Below are positions 44,621-53,602 of a stretch of 64,000 bases of DNA, piece by piece. Source of the DNA: Martinezella tropici (GTDB lineage: Bacteria > Pseudomonadota > Alphaproteobacteria > Rhizobiales > Rhizobiaceae); the NCBI RefSeq assembly GCF_003287875.1, contig NZ_QMKK01000027.1, positions 64,501 to 128,500 of the forward strand, written 5' to 3'. The position numbers and the translations under genes are program-made. Each line of letters begins with the position of its first letter. Position 1 is the first letter of the stretch. The notes under the pieces are model-generated. The model searched no databases. It was not told the origin of the DNA and was given only the letters and a program-made list of their open reading frames with translations.

Positions 44621-46126
44621 ATGTTCGGGACAAGCAACAAAGCCAGCCTTCCTCTCACCGCAATCCTTTCCTTCTCGGTCGCCTTTGCCGGTCTGCCTCT
44701 GGCGGATATTCCGGCTTTTCTGCGCACGCCCGCAGCCTTTGCCGATGGCTCCGACAGCATCGTCACCATCGCTGGCCTTGGCACGAAGCGCACATTGAAG
44801 CTTGGCCTCAACAAGGCGCTCGTCGTCGATCTGCCGGCCGATGCGCATGATATCCTTGTTTCCGATCCCAAGATGGCGGATGCGGTGACGCGCACCTCGC
44901 GCCGCATCTACCTTTTCGGCAAGACCGTCGGCCAGACCAACATCTTCGTCTTCGGCGCCGACGGCAAGGAGATCGTCAGCCTCGATCTGCAGATCGAGCG
45001 CGACATTACCGGATTGCAGGCCAACCTCAAACGCTTCATCCCCGACTCCGACATCAATGTCGAGATCGTTTCCGACAATATCGTGATGACCGGTACGGTG
45101 CGTACGCCGCAGGATGCCACGCGCGCTGAGCAGCTCGCCATGGCCTTCCTCAAAGGCGGCGAGGCGACGACTCGAAACCAGACTGCCTCGGGCAGTGGCG
45201 ACAACAATGCGGTCGCCATTTTCGCAGAAACACGGCAGACGTCGCAGATCGTCAATATGCTGCAGATCGAAGGCGAGGATCAGGTGACGCTAAAGGTGAC
45301 CGTCGCCGAAATCAAACGCAGCGTGCTGAAGCAGATCGGCTTCGACAATCTCATCAAGAATTCATCCGGCCTGACGGTAGCCCAGCTTGGCAGTCCTGTC
45401 TCCGACGGCACTGCAGCAGCCGGCGGCGGCGGTCTGGCCAGCTTGTTCAAAACCGCCATCGGCAAATACGATATCAGCACCTATCTCAATGCCCTTGAGC
45501 AGGCTGGCGCCGTCCGTACGCTGGCTGAGCCGACGTTGACGGCGATCTCCGGCCAGGCGGCGACTTTCAATTCGGGCGGTCAGACGCTGTACGCCGTCAC
45601 GAACAAGGATGGGACCGTCACGGTCACACCCTTCACCTATGGCATCAGTTTGGCTTTCACGCCTGTCGTGCTGTCTGCCGGAAGAATCGCCCTGCATGTG
45701 CAGACCCAGGTTTCCAATCCGGTTGGTACGGCCAACGCCGGCACGGCAACCTATAACCAGCGCGCCGCTGATACTTCGGTGGAGTTGCCGTCCGGCGGTT
45801 CGATCGCTTTGGCCGGTCTCTTGAGTGATACCATTCAGCAGACCACCAACGGCACGCCGGGCGCCTCGAAGATTCCAATCCTTGGCGCGCTGTTCCGTCA
45901 GAAAAGCTTTCAGCGCGACGAAACAGAGCTGGTCATCATCGCGACACCCTATCTGGTGCGGCCCGTGGCCCGCGGTCAGCTGGCTCGTCCCGACGATAAT
46001 TTCTCGCCGAGCAACGATGTCAGCGGCTTCTTCATGAACCGTGTCAACAAGATCTACGGCCGCAGGGATGGGCCGCCGGTCGCCGACGCCGATTTCCACG
46101 GCACTGTCGGCTTCATCTACAAGTGA
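44621..46126 (+). CDS. cpaC: Outer-membrane secretin CpaC/RcpA
   Basis: The ring-forming secretin through which Flp pili leave the cell; 501 residues. Signal segment (LTAILSFSVAFAGLPLADIPAF), N-terminal pilus-assembly domain (GTKRTLKLGLNKALVVDLPADAHDILVSDPKMADAVTRTSRRIYLFGKTVGQTNIFVF), a BON-like part, and the C-terminal secretin barrel with LAEPTLTAISGQAATFNSGG and SVELPSGGSIALAGLLSD. GAGAAGGGG precedes the ATG at 44621; a GTG at 44603 overlaps the cpaB stop but is less likely. Confidence 0.93.
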   Translation: MFGTSNKASLPLTAILSFSVAFAGLPLADIPAFLRTPAAFADGSDSIVTIAGLGTKRTLKLGLNKALVVDLPADAHDILVSDPKMADAVTRTSRRIYLFGKTVGQTNIFVFGADGKEIVSLDLQIERDITGLQANLKRFIPDSDINVEIVSDNIVMTGTVRTPQDATRAEQLAMAFLKGGEATTRNQTASGSGDNNAVAIFAETRQTSQIVNMLQIEGEDQVTLKVTVAEIKRSVLKQIGFDNLIKNSSGLTVAQLGSPVSDGTAAAGGGGLASLFKTAIGKYDISTYLNALEQAGAVRTLAEPTLTAISGQAATFNSGGQTLYAVTNKDGTVTVTPFTYGISLAFTPVVLSAGRIALHVQTQVSNPVGTANAGTATYNQRAADTSVELPSGGSIALAGLLSDTIQQTTNGTPGASKIPILGALFRQKSFQRDETELVIIATPYLVRPVARGQLARPDDNFSPSNDVSGFFMNRVNKIYGRRDGPPVADADFHGTVGFIYK

Positions 46127-46135
46127 GGGATCAGG

Positions 46136-46909
46136 ATGCGCGCCTTTTCGACCGGTTCAATCGCACATCAAACAACGGGTGGCCTTGCCCGTAACGCGCC
46201 TCGCTCGCTCCGTCCCAGCTTCTCGGCCCTGGCATTGATCGCGCCGGCCCTGATCGTCACAGTTGTCCTTGGCGGTTGTGCCGGCTCCCCGGACGGCATG
46301 AGTACAAGCGCTATCAAGGACGATTATCGCCAGCGCCACCCGATCGTGCTGACGGAGAAGGAACACGATATCGACATACCGGTGGCAACCAGTGACCGGC
46401 AATTGACCGTCGGCATGCGCGATACCGTCCGCGGCTTTGTGCAGGACTATCGCGCGCATTCAACCGGTACGGTCGAAATCCTGTCGCCGCGTGGGTCCAT
46501 GAATTCGCAGGCTGCGTCAAGTTTGCGTCAACAGATTCGGAGAGAATTTGTCGCGAACGGCATTCGCTCCAATCGTATCGTCGAAAGCTATTATGGTGCC
46601 GGCGATATAGGTGACGCTGCTCCGATCCGCCTTCGCTTCACCGCTACGACCGCAGCCACCAACACCTGTGGTCAATGGCCTGACGATCTCGCCGACAATG
46701 CCATCGACAATCAGAATTACTACAATTTCGGCTGTGCGACGCAGCATAACCTGGCGGCGCAGGTCGCCAATCCAACGGATCTGATCGCACCGCGCGCGGT
46801 GTCGCCGATCGATACCGATCAGCGCAGCAAGATAATCGACAATTACCGCAACGGCTCGGTCCCGATCAGTACCGCTACCCTTGGCGGCTTCAGCGGAGCT
46901 AGCCAATGA
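46136..46909 (+). CDS. cpaD: Pilus assembly lipoprotein CpaD
   Basis: A 257-residue protein with a long N-terminal signal ending in the lipobox VVLGGCAG (Cys near residue 48), so an outer-membrane lipoprotein. The family block YRQRHPIVLTEKEHDIDIPV and the C-terminal GCATQHNLAAQVANPTDLIAPRAVSPIDTDQRSKIIDNYRNG are typical of CpaD. It probably pilots or stabilises the CpaC secretin. cpaE starts 37 bases after its stop. Confidence 0.92.
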   Translation: MRAFSTGSIAHQTTGGLARNAPRSLRPSFSALALIAPALIVTVVLGGCAGSPDGMSTSAIKDDYRQRHPIVLTEKEHDIDIPVATSDRQLTVGMRDTVRGFVQDYRAHSTGTVEILSPRGSMNSQAASSLRQQIRREFVANGIRSNRIVESYYGAGDIGDAAPIRLRFTATTAATNTCGQWPDDLADNAIDNQNYYNFGCATQHNLAAQVANPTDLIAPRAVSPIDTDQRSKIIDNYRNGSVPISTATLGGFSGASQ

Positions 46910-46946
46910 GCAAGATGATTGTCCGCCGGCGGAACGGGATAACATC

Positions 46947-48218
46947 ATGAACGCCATCGAATACGATATCGGCTCGACCGCCGCGGACGCCGAAGACGTC
47001 TCGCGCCCGGGCAATCTCGACAATCTGCGGCCGTTGCCGCGCATTTCGGTGCATGCCTTCTGCGAAAGCGAGCAGCTGCAGCGGGTGATGGACCAATGCG
47101 CCAATGATCGGCGCATGTCCAAGGTCAGCTTCCGGATCACCAGCGGCAGCGCCGCGGCAGCGGCAAACATGTTCGCTTCGGCGCCGACCCCCAATCTGAT
47201 CATTCTCGAGACGCGCGCCAATGCGCGCAGTCTGCTGGCCGAGCTCGAGCCGCTCGCCGCGGTCTGCGATCCGAGCACCAAGGTCATCATCGTTGGCTAC
47301 CACAACGACATCGGCCTCTACCGCGAGCTGATCCGCAACGGCATCTCGGAATATATCGTGCAACCCACCGATATGGTTGACTTGATGACGGCGATGGCGG
47401 CGATCTTCATCGATCCCGATGCTGAACCCCTCGGCCGCAGCATTGCCTTCATCGGTGCCAAGGGCGGGGTGGGCGCATCCACCATCGCGCATAATTGCGC
47501 CTTCGGCATCTCCAGCCTTTTCTCCACCGAAACCATCCTTGCCGATCTCGATCTGCCCTATGGCACGGCCAATATCGACTTCGATCAGGATCCGGCGCAG
47601 GGGATTGCCGAGGCCGTCTATGCACCGGAGCGCCTGGATGAGGTCTTTCTCGATCGGTTGCTGACGAAATGCTCTCAGCACCTGTCGCTGCTGGCTGCGC
47701 CCTCCATGCTGGATCGTTCCTATGATTTCGATGGTCAGGCCTTCCTGCCGGTGCTCGACGTTCTCCAGCGCAGCGCCCCGGTGGCGGTCCTCGACGTACC
47801 CCATCTCTGGACGGAATGGACGCGCTCGGTGCTTGCCGCCGTCGATGAGGTCGTCATTTGCGCGGCCCCGGATCTCGCCAATCTGCGCAACGCCAAGAAC
47901 CTGATCGACGCTCTGCGCAAGCTGCGGCCCAACGACAAGGGACCGCACCTCATTCTCAATCAGGTAGGCATGCCGAAGCGCCCGGAAATCAACCCTTCGG
48001 AGTTCTGCGCTCCGCTAGAGGCGGATCCGATCGCCGTCATCCCCTTCGACATCAATCTGTTCGGCAATGCCGCCAATAGCGGCCGGATGATTTCGGAGAC
48101 GGATCCCAAATCGCCGATCGCCGAGACCTTTTCGCAGATATCGCACATCGTCACGGGTCGCGTCGCTTTGAAGAAGGCGAGAAAGGGCGGTCTGCTTGGC
48201 CTCCTGAAACGGAAGTAG
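46947..48218 (+). CDS. cpaE: Pilus assembly ATPase-like localisation protein CpaE
   Basis: A 423-residue protein that places the Tad machine at its site. N-terminal receiver-like domain (residues about 25-150), then a MinD/ParA-like domain. The Walker A reads FIGAKGGVGASTIAHN, so the usual KT is replaced by AS, as in other CpaE proteins; the signature Lys of KGG remains. ADLDLPYGTANIDF is the switch region. The ATG at 46947 is the first good one after cpaD. Confidence 0.92.
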   Translation: MNAIEYDIGSTAADAEDVSRPGNLDNLRPLPRISVHAFCESEQLQRVMDQCANDRRMSKVSFRITSGSAAAAANMFASAPTPNLIILETRANARSLLAELEPLAAVCDPSTKVIIVGYHNDIGLYRELIRNGISEYIVQPTDMVDLMTAMAAIFIDPDAEPLGRSIAFIGAKGGVGASTIAHNCAFGISSLFSTETILADLDLPYGTANIDFDQDPAQGIAEAVYAPERLDEVFLDRLLTKCSQHLSLLAAPSMLDRSYDFDGQAFLPVLDVLQRSAPVAVLDVPHLWTEWTRSVLAAVDEVVICAAPDLANLRNAKNLIDALRKLRPNDKGPHLILNQVGMPKRPEINPSEFCAPLEADPIAVIPFDINLFGNAANSGRMISETDPKSPIAETFSQISHIVTGRVALKKARKGGLLGLLKRK

Positions 48219-48293
48219 TCGTTTGATTTCGCATGAATTTCCCGAGGGCGAACCTTCGTGAAAGTCATGCTGCAGTAGAATTGGATCGAAAGC

Positions 48294-49775
48294 ATGTTTG
48301 GCAAGCGCGGAAATGAAGGTCCTGCAAAAGGCGGCGGCACGATGCCTCCGCCGGCGCCGACACGTGCGCCGGCCGCAGCTGCGCCGGCGGCACCAGCCGT
48401 GCTGATAGAACCGTCGCGCGATTCTTCCCAGCAGCGCCAGCAGGTCGTCCCCCCGCCGATGCAGACGCCCAGCCGTCGCCGGCCGGCCCGCACCGAAGAA
48501 TATTACGATACCAAGTCGCAGGTCTTCTCCGCCCTCATCGACACGATCGACCTCTCGCAGCTTTCCAAGCTCGGGCCGGAAGCGGCGCGCGAGGAAATCC
48601 GCGATATCGTCAACGACATCATCACGATCAAGAATTTCGCGATGTCGATTTCCGAGCAGGAGGAACTGCTCGAGGATATCTGCAACGACGTGCTCGGCTA
48701 TGGTCCGCTGGAGCCGCTTTTGGCCCGCGACGACATCGCCGATATCATGGTCAACGGCGCCGGCCAGACGTTCATCGAAGTTGGCGGCAAGACCGTCGAA
48801 TCGGAAATCCGCTTCCGCGACAATGCGCAGCTTCTTTCCATCTGCCAGCGCATCGTCAGCCAGGTCGGCCGCCGCGTCGATGAATCGAGCCCCATCTGCG
48901 ATGCGCGCCTGCCCGACGGTTCGCGTGTCAACGTCATCGCACCGCCGCTCGCGATCGACGGGCCTGCGCTGACCATTCGTAAGTTCAAGAAGGACAAGCT
49001 GACGCTCGATCAGCTCGTCCGCTTCGGCGCCATCACGCCGGAAGGCGCAACGCTGCTGCAGATCATCGGCCGCGTGCGCTGCAACGTCGTCATTTCAGGC
49101 GGTACGGGCTCGGGCAAGACGACGCTGCTTAACTGCCTGACCAACTATATCGACCGCGACGAGCGCGTCATCACCTGCGAGGATACCGCCGAACTGCAGC
49201 TGCAGCAGCCGCATGTCGTGCGCCTCGAAACCCGCCCGCCGAACATTGAAGGCGAGGGTGAGATCACCATGCGCGATCTCGTCAAGAACTGCCTGCGCAT
49301 GCGTCCCGAGCGCATCATCGTCGGCGAAGTGCGCGGACCCGAGGTCTTCGACCTGCTGCAGGCGATGAACACGGGTCACGACGGTTCCATGGGAACCATC
49401 CACGCCAACACGCCGCGCGAATGCCTGAGCCGTATCGAATCGATGATCGCCATGGGCGGCTTCAGCCTGCCGGCCAAGACCGTGCGCGAGATCGTCTCCA
49501 CCTCCATCGACGTCATCATCCAGGCTGCGCGCCTGCGCGACGGTTCGCGCCGTATCACGCAGATCACCGAAGTCATCGGCATGGAAGGCGATGTCATCAT
49601 CACGCAGGATCTGATGCGCTACGAGATCGAGGGCGAAGACGCAAACGGCCGCATCATCGGCCGGCACGTGTCCACCGGCATCGGCAAGCCGCATTTCTGG
49701 GATCGCGCCCGCTACTACAATGAGGAGCGGCGCCTGGCAGCCGCGCTCGACGAGATGGAACAGAAGGCGCAATAG
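48294..49775 (+). CDS. cpaF: Flp pilus secretion ATPase CpaF/TadA
   Basis: Hexameric ATPase of 493 residues that drives pilus assembly. A Pro/Ala-rich N-terminal tail of about 65 residues precedes the conserved [17 protein letters not shown]. Walker [17 protein letters not shown] (about residue 267-282), Asp box [10 protein letters not shown], Walker [43 protein letters not shown], all intact. Followed after eight bases by tadB. Confidence 0.96.
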   Translation: MFGKRGNEGPAKGGGTMPPPAPTRAPAAAAPAAPAVLIEPSRDSSQQRQQVVPPPMQTPSRRRPARTEEYYDTKSQVFSALIDTIDLSQLSKLGPEAAREEIRDIVNDIITIKNFAMSISEQEELLEDICNDVLGYGPLEPLLARDDIADIMVNGAGQTFIEVGGKTVESEIRFRDNAQLLSICQRIVSQVGRRVDESSPICDARLPDGSRVNVIAPPLAIDGPALTIRKFKKDKLTLDQLVRFGAITPEGATLLQIIGRVRCNVVISGGTGSGKTTLLNCLTNYIDRDERVITCEDTAELQLQQPHVVRLETRPPNIEGEGEITMRDLVKNCLRMRPERIIVGEVRGPEVFDLLQAMNTGHDGSMGTIHANTPRECLSRIESMIAMGGFSLPAKTVREIVSTSIDVIIQAARLRDGSRRITQITEVIGMEGDVIITQDLMRYEIEGEDANGRIIGRHVSTGIGKPHFWDRARYYNEERRLAAALDEMEQKAQ

Positions 49776-49783
49776 GGCTAACG

Positions 49784-50791
49784 ATGTTCGGTGTCGATCC
49801 AATGGTGCTGTTGATTGTCCTGCTGACGGCGGTGTCGGCTGCTGCCGTCTGCTACGGCATTCTCTATTCGCGGATCGAGGCCCAGAAGAAGGCCACAAGC
49901 CGCGTCAATCGGGTCAAGCAGGCCGAAACCGATCGTGTGAAGGTCAAGGCGGCCCGCGACCGCGTTCAGGAGATGTCCAAGCGGCGCAAGTCCGTCCAGG
50001 ATTCGCTTAAGGATCTGGAGCGTCGCCAGTCCGAAAACACCAAGAAAAAGCAGTCACTGAAAGCGCGCCTGTCGCAGGCCGGTTTGTCGCTGACGCCATC
50101 GCGTTTCTACGTTTTCAGCGTGCTGTTCGGCCTGTTTGCGGTGCTGATCTTTTTCATTGTCGGCGCTCCGCCCCTGGTCATCCTTGGACTGTTCTTTGCC
50201 GTCGCTTTCGGTCTGCCGCGCTGGGTTCTCGGCTTCCTCATCAAGCGCCGGCAAAACAAATTTCTCGAAGAATTTCCGAACGCGCTCGATCTCATCACCC
50301 GTTCCCTCCGCTCGGGCCTGCCGCTCAACGATGCGGTGCGGCTGGTGGCCGCCGAGGCGCGCGATCCGGTCAAGTCGGAATTTCGCCGGGTGGTCGAAGC
50401 GCAGCAGGTCGGTCTGAGCATGTCGGATGCCTGCGCGCGCATGACAAACCAAATGCCGCTGCAGGAAGTGAATTTCTTCTCGATCGTCATCACCATTCAG
50501 GCCCAGGCCGGCGGCAATCTGTCGGAAGCCCTAGGCAACCTCTCGAAGGTGCTGCGCGACCGCAAGAAAATGAAGGCGAAGGTCAAGGCGCTGTCGATGG
50601 AGGCAAAGGCATCCGCCGTCATCATCGGCGCTCTGCCTTTCATCGTCATGCTGCTCGTCTATCTGACCTCGCCGCAATACATGATGATCCTGTTCACCGA
50701 TCCGCGCGGCCATCTGATCTTGCTCGGAGCCGGTATCTGGATGTCCGTCGGAATCTTCATCATGCGCAACATGGTCAATTTCGAGATCTGA
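49784..50791 (+). CDS. tadB: Inner-membrane platform protein TadB
   Basis: T2SSF-type membrane protein of 335 residues with an N-terminal helix, a basic coiled-coil-like stretch (RVQEMSKRRKSVQDSLKDLERRQSENTKKKQSLKARL, about residues 60-97), paired helices and the T2SSF domain (EFPNALDLITRSLRSGLPLNDAVRLVAAEA, about 163-192). It couples CpaF to pilin extrusion with TadC. Confidence 0.94.
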   Translation: MFGVDPMVLLIVLLTAVSAAAVCYGILYSRIEAQKKATSRVNRVKQAETDRVKVKAARDRVQEMSKRRKSVQDSLKDLERRQSENTKKKQSLKARLSQAGLSLTPSRFYVFSVLFGLFAVLIFFIVGAPPLVILGLFFAVAFGLPRWVLGFLIKRRQNKFLEEFPNALDLITRSLRSGLPLNDAVRLVAAEARDPVKSEFRRVVEAQQVGLSMSDACARMTNQMPLQEVNFFSIVITIQAQAGGNLSEALGNLSKVLRDRKKMKAKVKALSMEAKASAVIIGALPFIVMLLVYLTSPQYMMILFTDPRGHLILLGAGIWMSVGIFIMRNMVNFEI

Positions 50792-50812
50792 GCGGAAGGA
50801 GCCGCGTAGCCC

Positions 50813-51790
50813 ATGTCCGATCTGGCCGCCAAACTGACCGATCCCGGCACCCTCCTCGCTGTCGTCGTTGCCATTGCCGTCTTTGCCACCTTCTATACGA
50901 TCGCCATACCGCTGCTCGAGCGCGGCGATCTCAATAAGCGCATGAAGGCCGTATCGACGGAGCGCGAGCAGATCCGCGCACGCGAACGGGCTCGGCTTAG
51001 CGCCGATGGCGGCAAGGCATCACTGCGCAGCCATAACAATCGAAACGCCAGACAGATCGTCGAGCGCTTCAACCTGCGAAATGCGCTGGTTGATGCCAAT
51101 ACCATGAATCGCCTGCGGGCCGCTGGCCTGCGCTCCGAAAACGCGTTGAACATATTTCTGGTGGCGCGCTTCTTTCTGCCGTTCCTGTTCCTGGCGGCTG
51201 CGATCGTGCTGGTTTTCGTTCTCGGCTGGTTTGCCTCAAAACCATTGCCGATCCGTCTGCTCGGCGTCATCGGCACCGCCTATCTCGGTTTCTATGCGCC
51301 GAATATCTATGTTTCCAACCGGATGACCAAGCGCCAGAAGTCGATCAAGCGCGCCTGGCCGGATGCTCTCGACCTGATGCTGATCTGCGTGGAGTCGGGC
51401 ATATCGATCGAAGCCGGCATGCATCGCGTGTCCGAGGAAATGGCCGAGCAATCTCCGCCGCTCGCCGAGGAAATGGTGCTGACCACGGCCGAGCTTTCCT
51501 TCCTGCAGGATCGCCGCACGGCCTTCGACAATCTTGCCGCCCGCACCCAGATCGAGCTCGTCAAATCGGTGACGCAGGCGCTCATTCAGGCCGAGCGCTA
51601 TGGCACGCCGCTCTCGCAGGCGCTGCGCGTCATGGCGCAGGAAGGCCGCGACGAGCGCATGAACGAGGCAGAGAAGAAGGCGGCCGCTCTGCCGCCGAAG
51701 CTGACCGTGCCGATGATCATCTTCTTCCTGCCGGTCTTGATGGCCGTCATTCTCGGCCCGGCAATCCTCCAGGCCATGGACAAGTTCTGA
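50813..51790 (+). CDS. tadC: Inner-membrane platform protein TadC
   Basis: T2SSF-type membrane protein of 325 residues, paralogous to TadB. T2SSF domain AWPDALDLMLICVESGISIEAGMHRVSEEMAEQSPPLAEEM (about residues 182-222) and a C-terminal helix pair (TVPMIIFFLPVLMAVILGPAILQAM). GGAAGGAG lies upstream of the ATG, 21 bases after the tadB stop. Last gene of the forward pilus operon. Confidence 0.94.
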   Translation: MSDLAAKLTDPGTLLAVVVAIAVFATFYTIAIPLLERGDLNKRMKAVSTEREQIRARERARLSADGGKASLRSHNNRNARQIVERFNLRNALVDANTMNRLRAAGLRSENALNIFLVARFFLPFLFLAAAIVLVFVLGWFASKPLPIRLLGVIGTAYLGFYAPNIYVSNRMTKRQKSIKRAWPDALDLMLICVESGISIEAGMHRVSEEMAEQSPPLAEEMVLTTAELSFLQDRRTAFDNLAARTQIELVKSVTQALIQAERYGTPLSQALRVMAQEGRDERMNEAEKKAAALPPKLTVPMIIFFLPVLMAVILGPAILQAMDKF

Positions 51791-51929
51791 TCCGCCGGCT
51801 TGCTTCCGCGTGCGGGCATGGTTAGTCTTCGATCCGACGTTGTGGACGGCCGGAAGCGAAATCCCCGGCGCGCCCTGGAGGCTGCCATCCACCAGCGAAT
51901 AGATGTCCAGCTATATCGGGAGGTGTCGC

Positions 51930-52574
51930 ATGTCGTCCATGGCAGTGTTTCTTAGCGTTATCGCTGCAGTCTTCATCGGGGCCGTCAGTCCCGGTCCGAG
52001 CTTCGTGCTTGTCTCCCGAATTGCCGTTTCCCGCTCGCGAAAAGCGGGTCTTGCCGCCGCTCTCGGCATGGGGACGGGCAGCGTCATATTCGCGACCTTG
52101 GCCCTGTTCGGCTTGAGCGCCCTGCTGATGAAGGTCGAATGGCTGTATCTGGCGCTGAAGGTCGCAGGCGGTCTCTATCTGATCTATGTCGGCGTCCGCA
52201 TCTGGCGCGGCGCGGCGGATGACCTTCCGATCGATTCACCTGCAACGCCGAAGGCATCGGGCGCAGCGCGCAATTTTCTCTTTGCGCTCGGGACCCAGCT
52301 CAGCAATCCGAAGACCGCCATCTTTTATGGCAGTATCTTTGCAGCCCTCCTGCCGGCGGCTCCTGCGCCCTGGCTGCTGGCCGCCGTTCCGCCGGCGGTC
52401 TTTCTGGTCGAGACCGGATGGTACACGGTGGTGACGATCGCCTTCTCGTCGAACCGCCCGCGCGCAATTTATCTCGGTGCCAAGCTCTGGATCGACCGCG
52501 TGGCCGGCGTCGTGATGGGCGCGCTCGGAGCGCGGCTGGTGGTCGAGGGCCTGCCACGTCATCTCTGGCGTTAG
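51930..52574 (+). CDS. LysE/RhtB family exporter
   Basis: Amino-acid or metabolite exporter of 214 residues with about six helices. The N-terminus MAVFLSVIAAVFIGAVSPGPSFVLVSRIAVSRSRKAGLAAALGMGTGS is the LysE signature (GPxxxxV then GRxxG-like). The ATG at 51930 follows GGGAGGTG at 51918-51925. It lies between tadC and tadD but has no evident pilus role; it is probably an unrelated insertion into the locus. Substrate unknown. Confidence 0.87.
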   Translation: MSSMAVFLSVIAAVFIGAVSPGPSFVLVSRIAVSRSRKAGLAAALGMGTGSVIFATLALFGLSALLMKVEWLYLALKVAGGLYLIYVGVRIWRGAADDLPIDSPATPKASGAARNFLFALGTQLSNPKTAIFYGSIFAALLPAAPAPWLLAAVPPAVFLVETGWYTVVTIAFSSNRPRAIYLGAKLWIDRVAGVVMGALGARLVVEGLPRHLWR

Positions 52575-52607
52575 GGGTCGAGGTGGCCGAGCGTTTCTTC
52601 GGCCGTA

Positions 52608-53435
52608 TTATTCGACGGTTTTCCTGGCGTCGCCGCTGGCCGCAAGCTTCTGCCAGGAATTCCGCTGCGCCAGCATGCCCCTGAGATAGGCGACATTGGC
52701 GTTGGCCTGCTGCGGCGTCAGCTCCTGGCGCGCGATCTGTTCCGCCTCGGCAAAACGGCCCTGCAGGCCGACGACCAGCGCCAGGTTCTGGCGCACGCGG
52801 CTATCGGAGCCCGGCTGCGAGACGGCCGAGCGAAGATAGTTTTCGGCGTTCTTGAGGTCTCCGGTTAGCACGTAGGACATGCCGAGATTGGAAAGAATTG
52901 TCGGCTCGTTGGGTGCCAGCACCAGCGCATCGCGATATTTGGCGCGCGCATCTGTGGAGCGTCCAAGCTGGTCGAGGATGGCACCTTGCGCGGAAACCAG
53001 GCGCCAGTCCGGCCGGTCCGGCAGCTGTGCGCGGTCGATGGTCGCCAGCGCTTCGTCGAGCTGGCCCGCCGCCGCCTGTGCCTTGCCATAGGCGGCCAAC
53101 ACACCGCGATCGGTCGGATTGGCGATTGCCACCTGCTGCATGACGGCGAGCGCCTGGTCGTTGCGGCCGCTCATGCGCAAGGCATTGGCGTAGTTCACGC
53201 CGGCATCACGATCCTTGGGATTGGCATCATAAGCCTTGCCATACGTCGCGGTCGCCTGAGCGAGTTCGGTACTGTTCATCGTGTCGAGAGATTTCGATGT
53301 CTTGGGGACCGAGCCCGTCGTCATCCTGTCCTGTCCGGTCGTTGAGCAGCTTGCGAGCGAAAGCGCCAGAAGTGCGGCGGAAGCTCCCCGCAAAAGAAAG
53401 GTTCTGAATGAAAACGCAGCTGAAACGGCGGGCAT
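52608..53435 (-). CDS. tadD: TPR lipoprotein TadD
   Basis: A 275-residue outer-membrane lipoprotein with signal peptide and lipobox LALSLASCST (Cys near residue 30). Several tetratricopeptide repeats follow (ATYGKAYDANPKDRDAGVNYANALRMSGRNDQAL; AAYGKAQAAAGQLDEALATIDRAQ; AKYRDALVLAPNEPTILSNLGMSYVLTGDLKNAENYLRSA). In Tad systems TadD helps assemble the secretin. Here it is on the strand opposite to cpaA-tadC, with its own promoter region. Confidence 0.88.
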   Translation of the reverse strand: MPAVSAAFSFRTFLLRGASAALLALSLASCSTTGQDRMTTGSVPKTSKSLDTMNSTELAQATATYGKAYDANPKDRDAGVNYANALRMSGRNDQALAVMQQVAIANPTDRGVLAAYGKAQAAAGQLDEALATIDRAQLPDRPDWRLVSAQGAILDQLGRSTDARAKYRDALVLAPNEPTILSNLGMSYVLTGDLKNAENYLRSAVSQPGSDSRVRQNLALVVGLQGRFAEAEQIARQELTPQQANANVAYLRGMLAQRNSWQKLAASGDARKTVE

Positions 53436-53526
53436 TTCGATTATCCCTGAATTCCTTAAATCTTGCGCGAGGCCTAGAATCGGAACAGGGAAAGGTTCGA
53501 CGCAATGTTCGCTCCAGCAATAATCT

Positions 53527-53549
53527 GTTAACCCTAACAGACGGTTAAC
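53527..53549. promoter_or_regulatory. Inverted repeat GTTAACC-N9-GGTTAAC before tadD
   Basis: Perfect 7-base arms at 53527-53533 and 53543-53549 in the divergent gap of tadD and the aminopeptidase gene. TTAACC is the core of CtrA-type half-sites, as also seen before cpaB, which suggests common control of the pilus genes. Confidence 0.5.
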
Positions 53550-53602
53550 TCTCGATTCTCTGAAGTCTCCAATTCCCTGAAGTTATCGGTCAAAGGATAG
53601 TC

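Noticed and set aside
47455..47490. CpaE Walker A change (KGGVGAS) as a damaged ATPase
   Set aside because: CpaE proteins as a family deviate at this motif, so it is normal rather than a sign of decay.
52585..52604. GGCCGA/TCGGCC hairpin after the LysE gene as a terminator
   Set aside because: The stem is only six pairs and is followed by GTATTATT rather than a T-run; not convincing.
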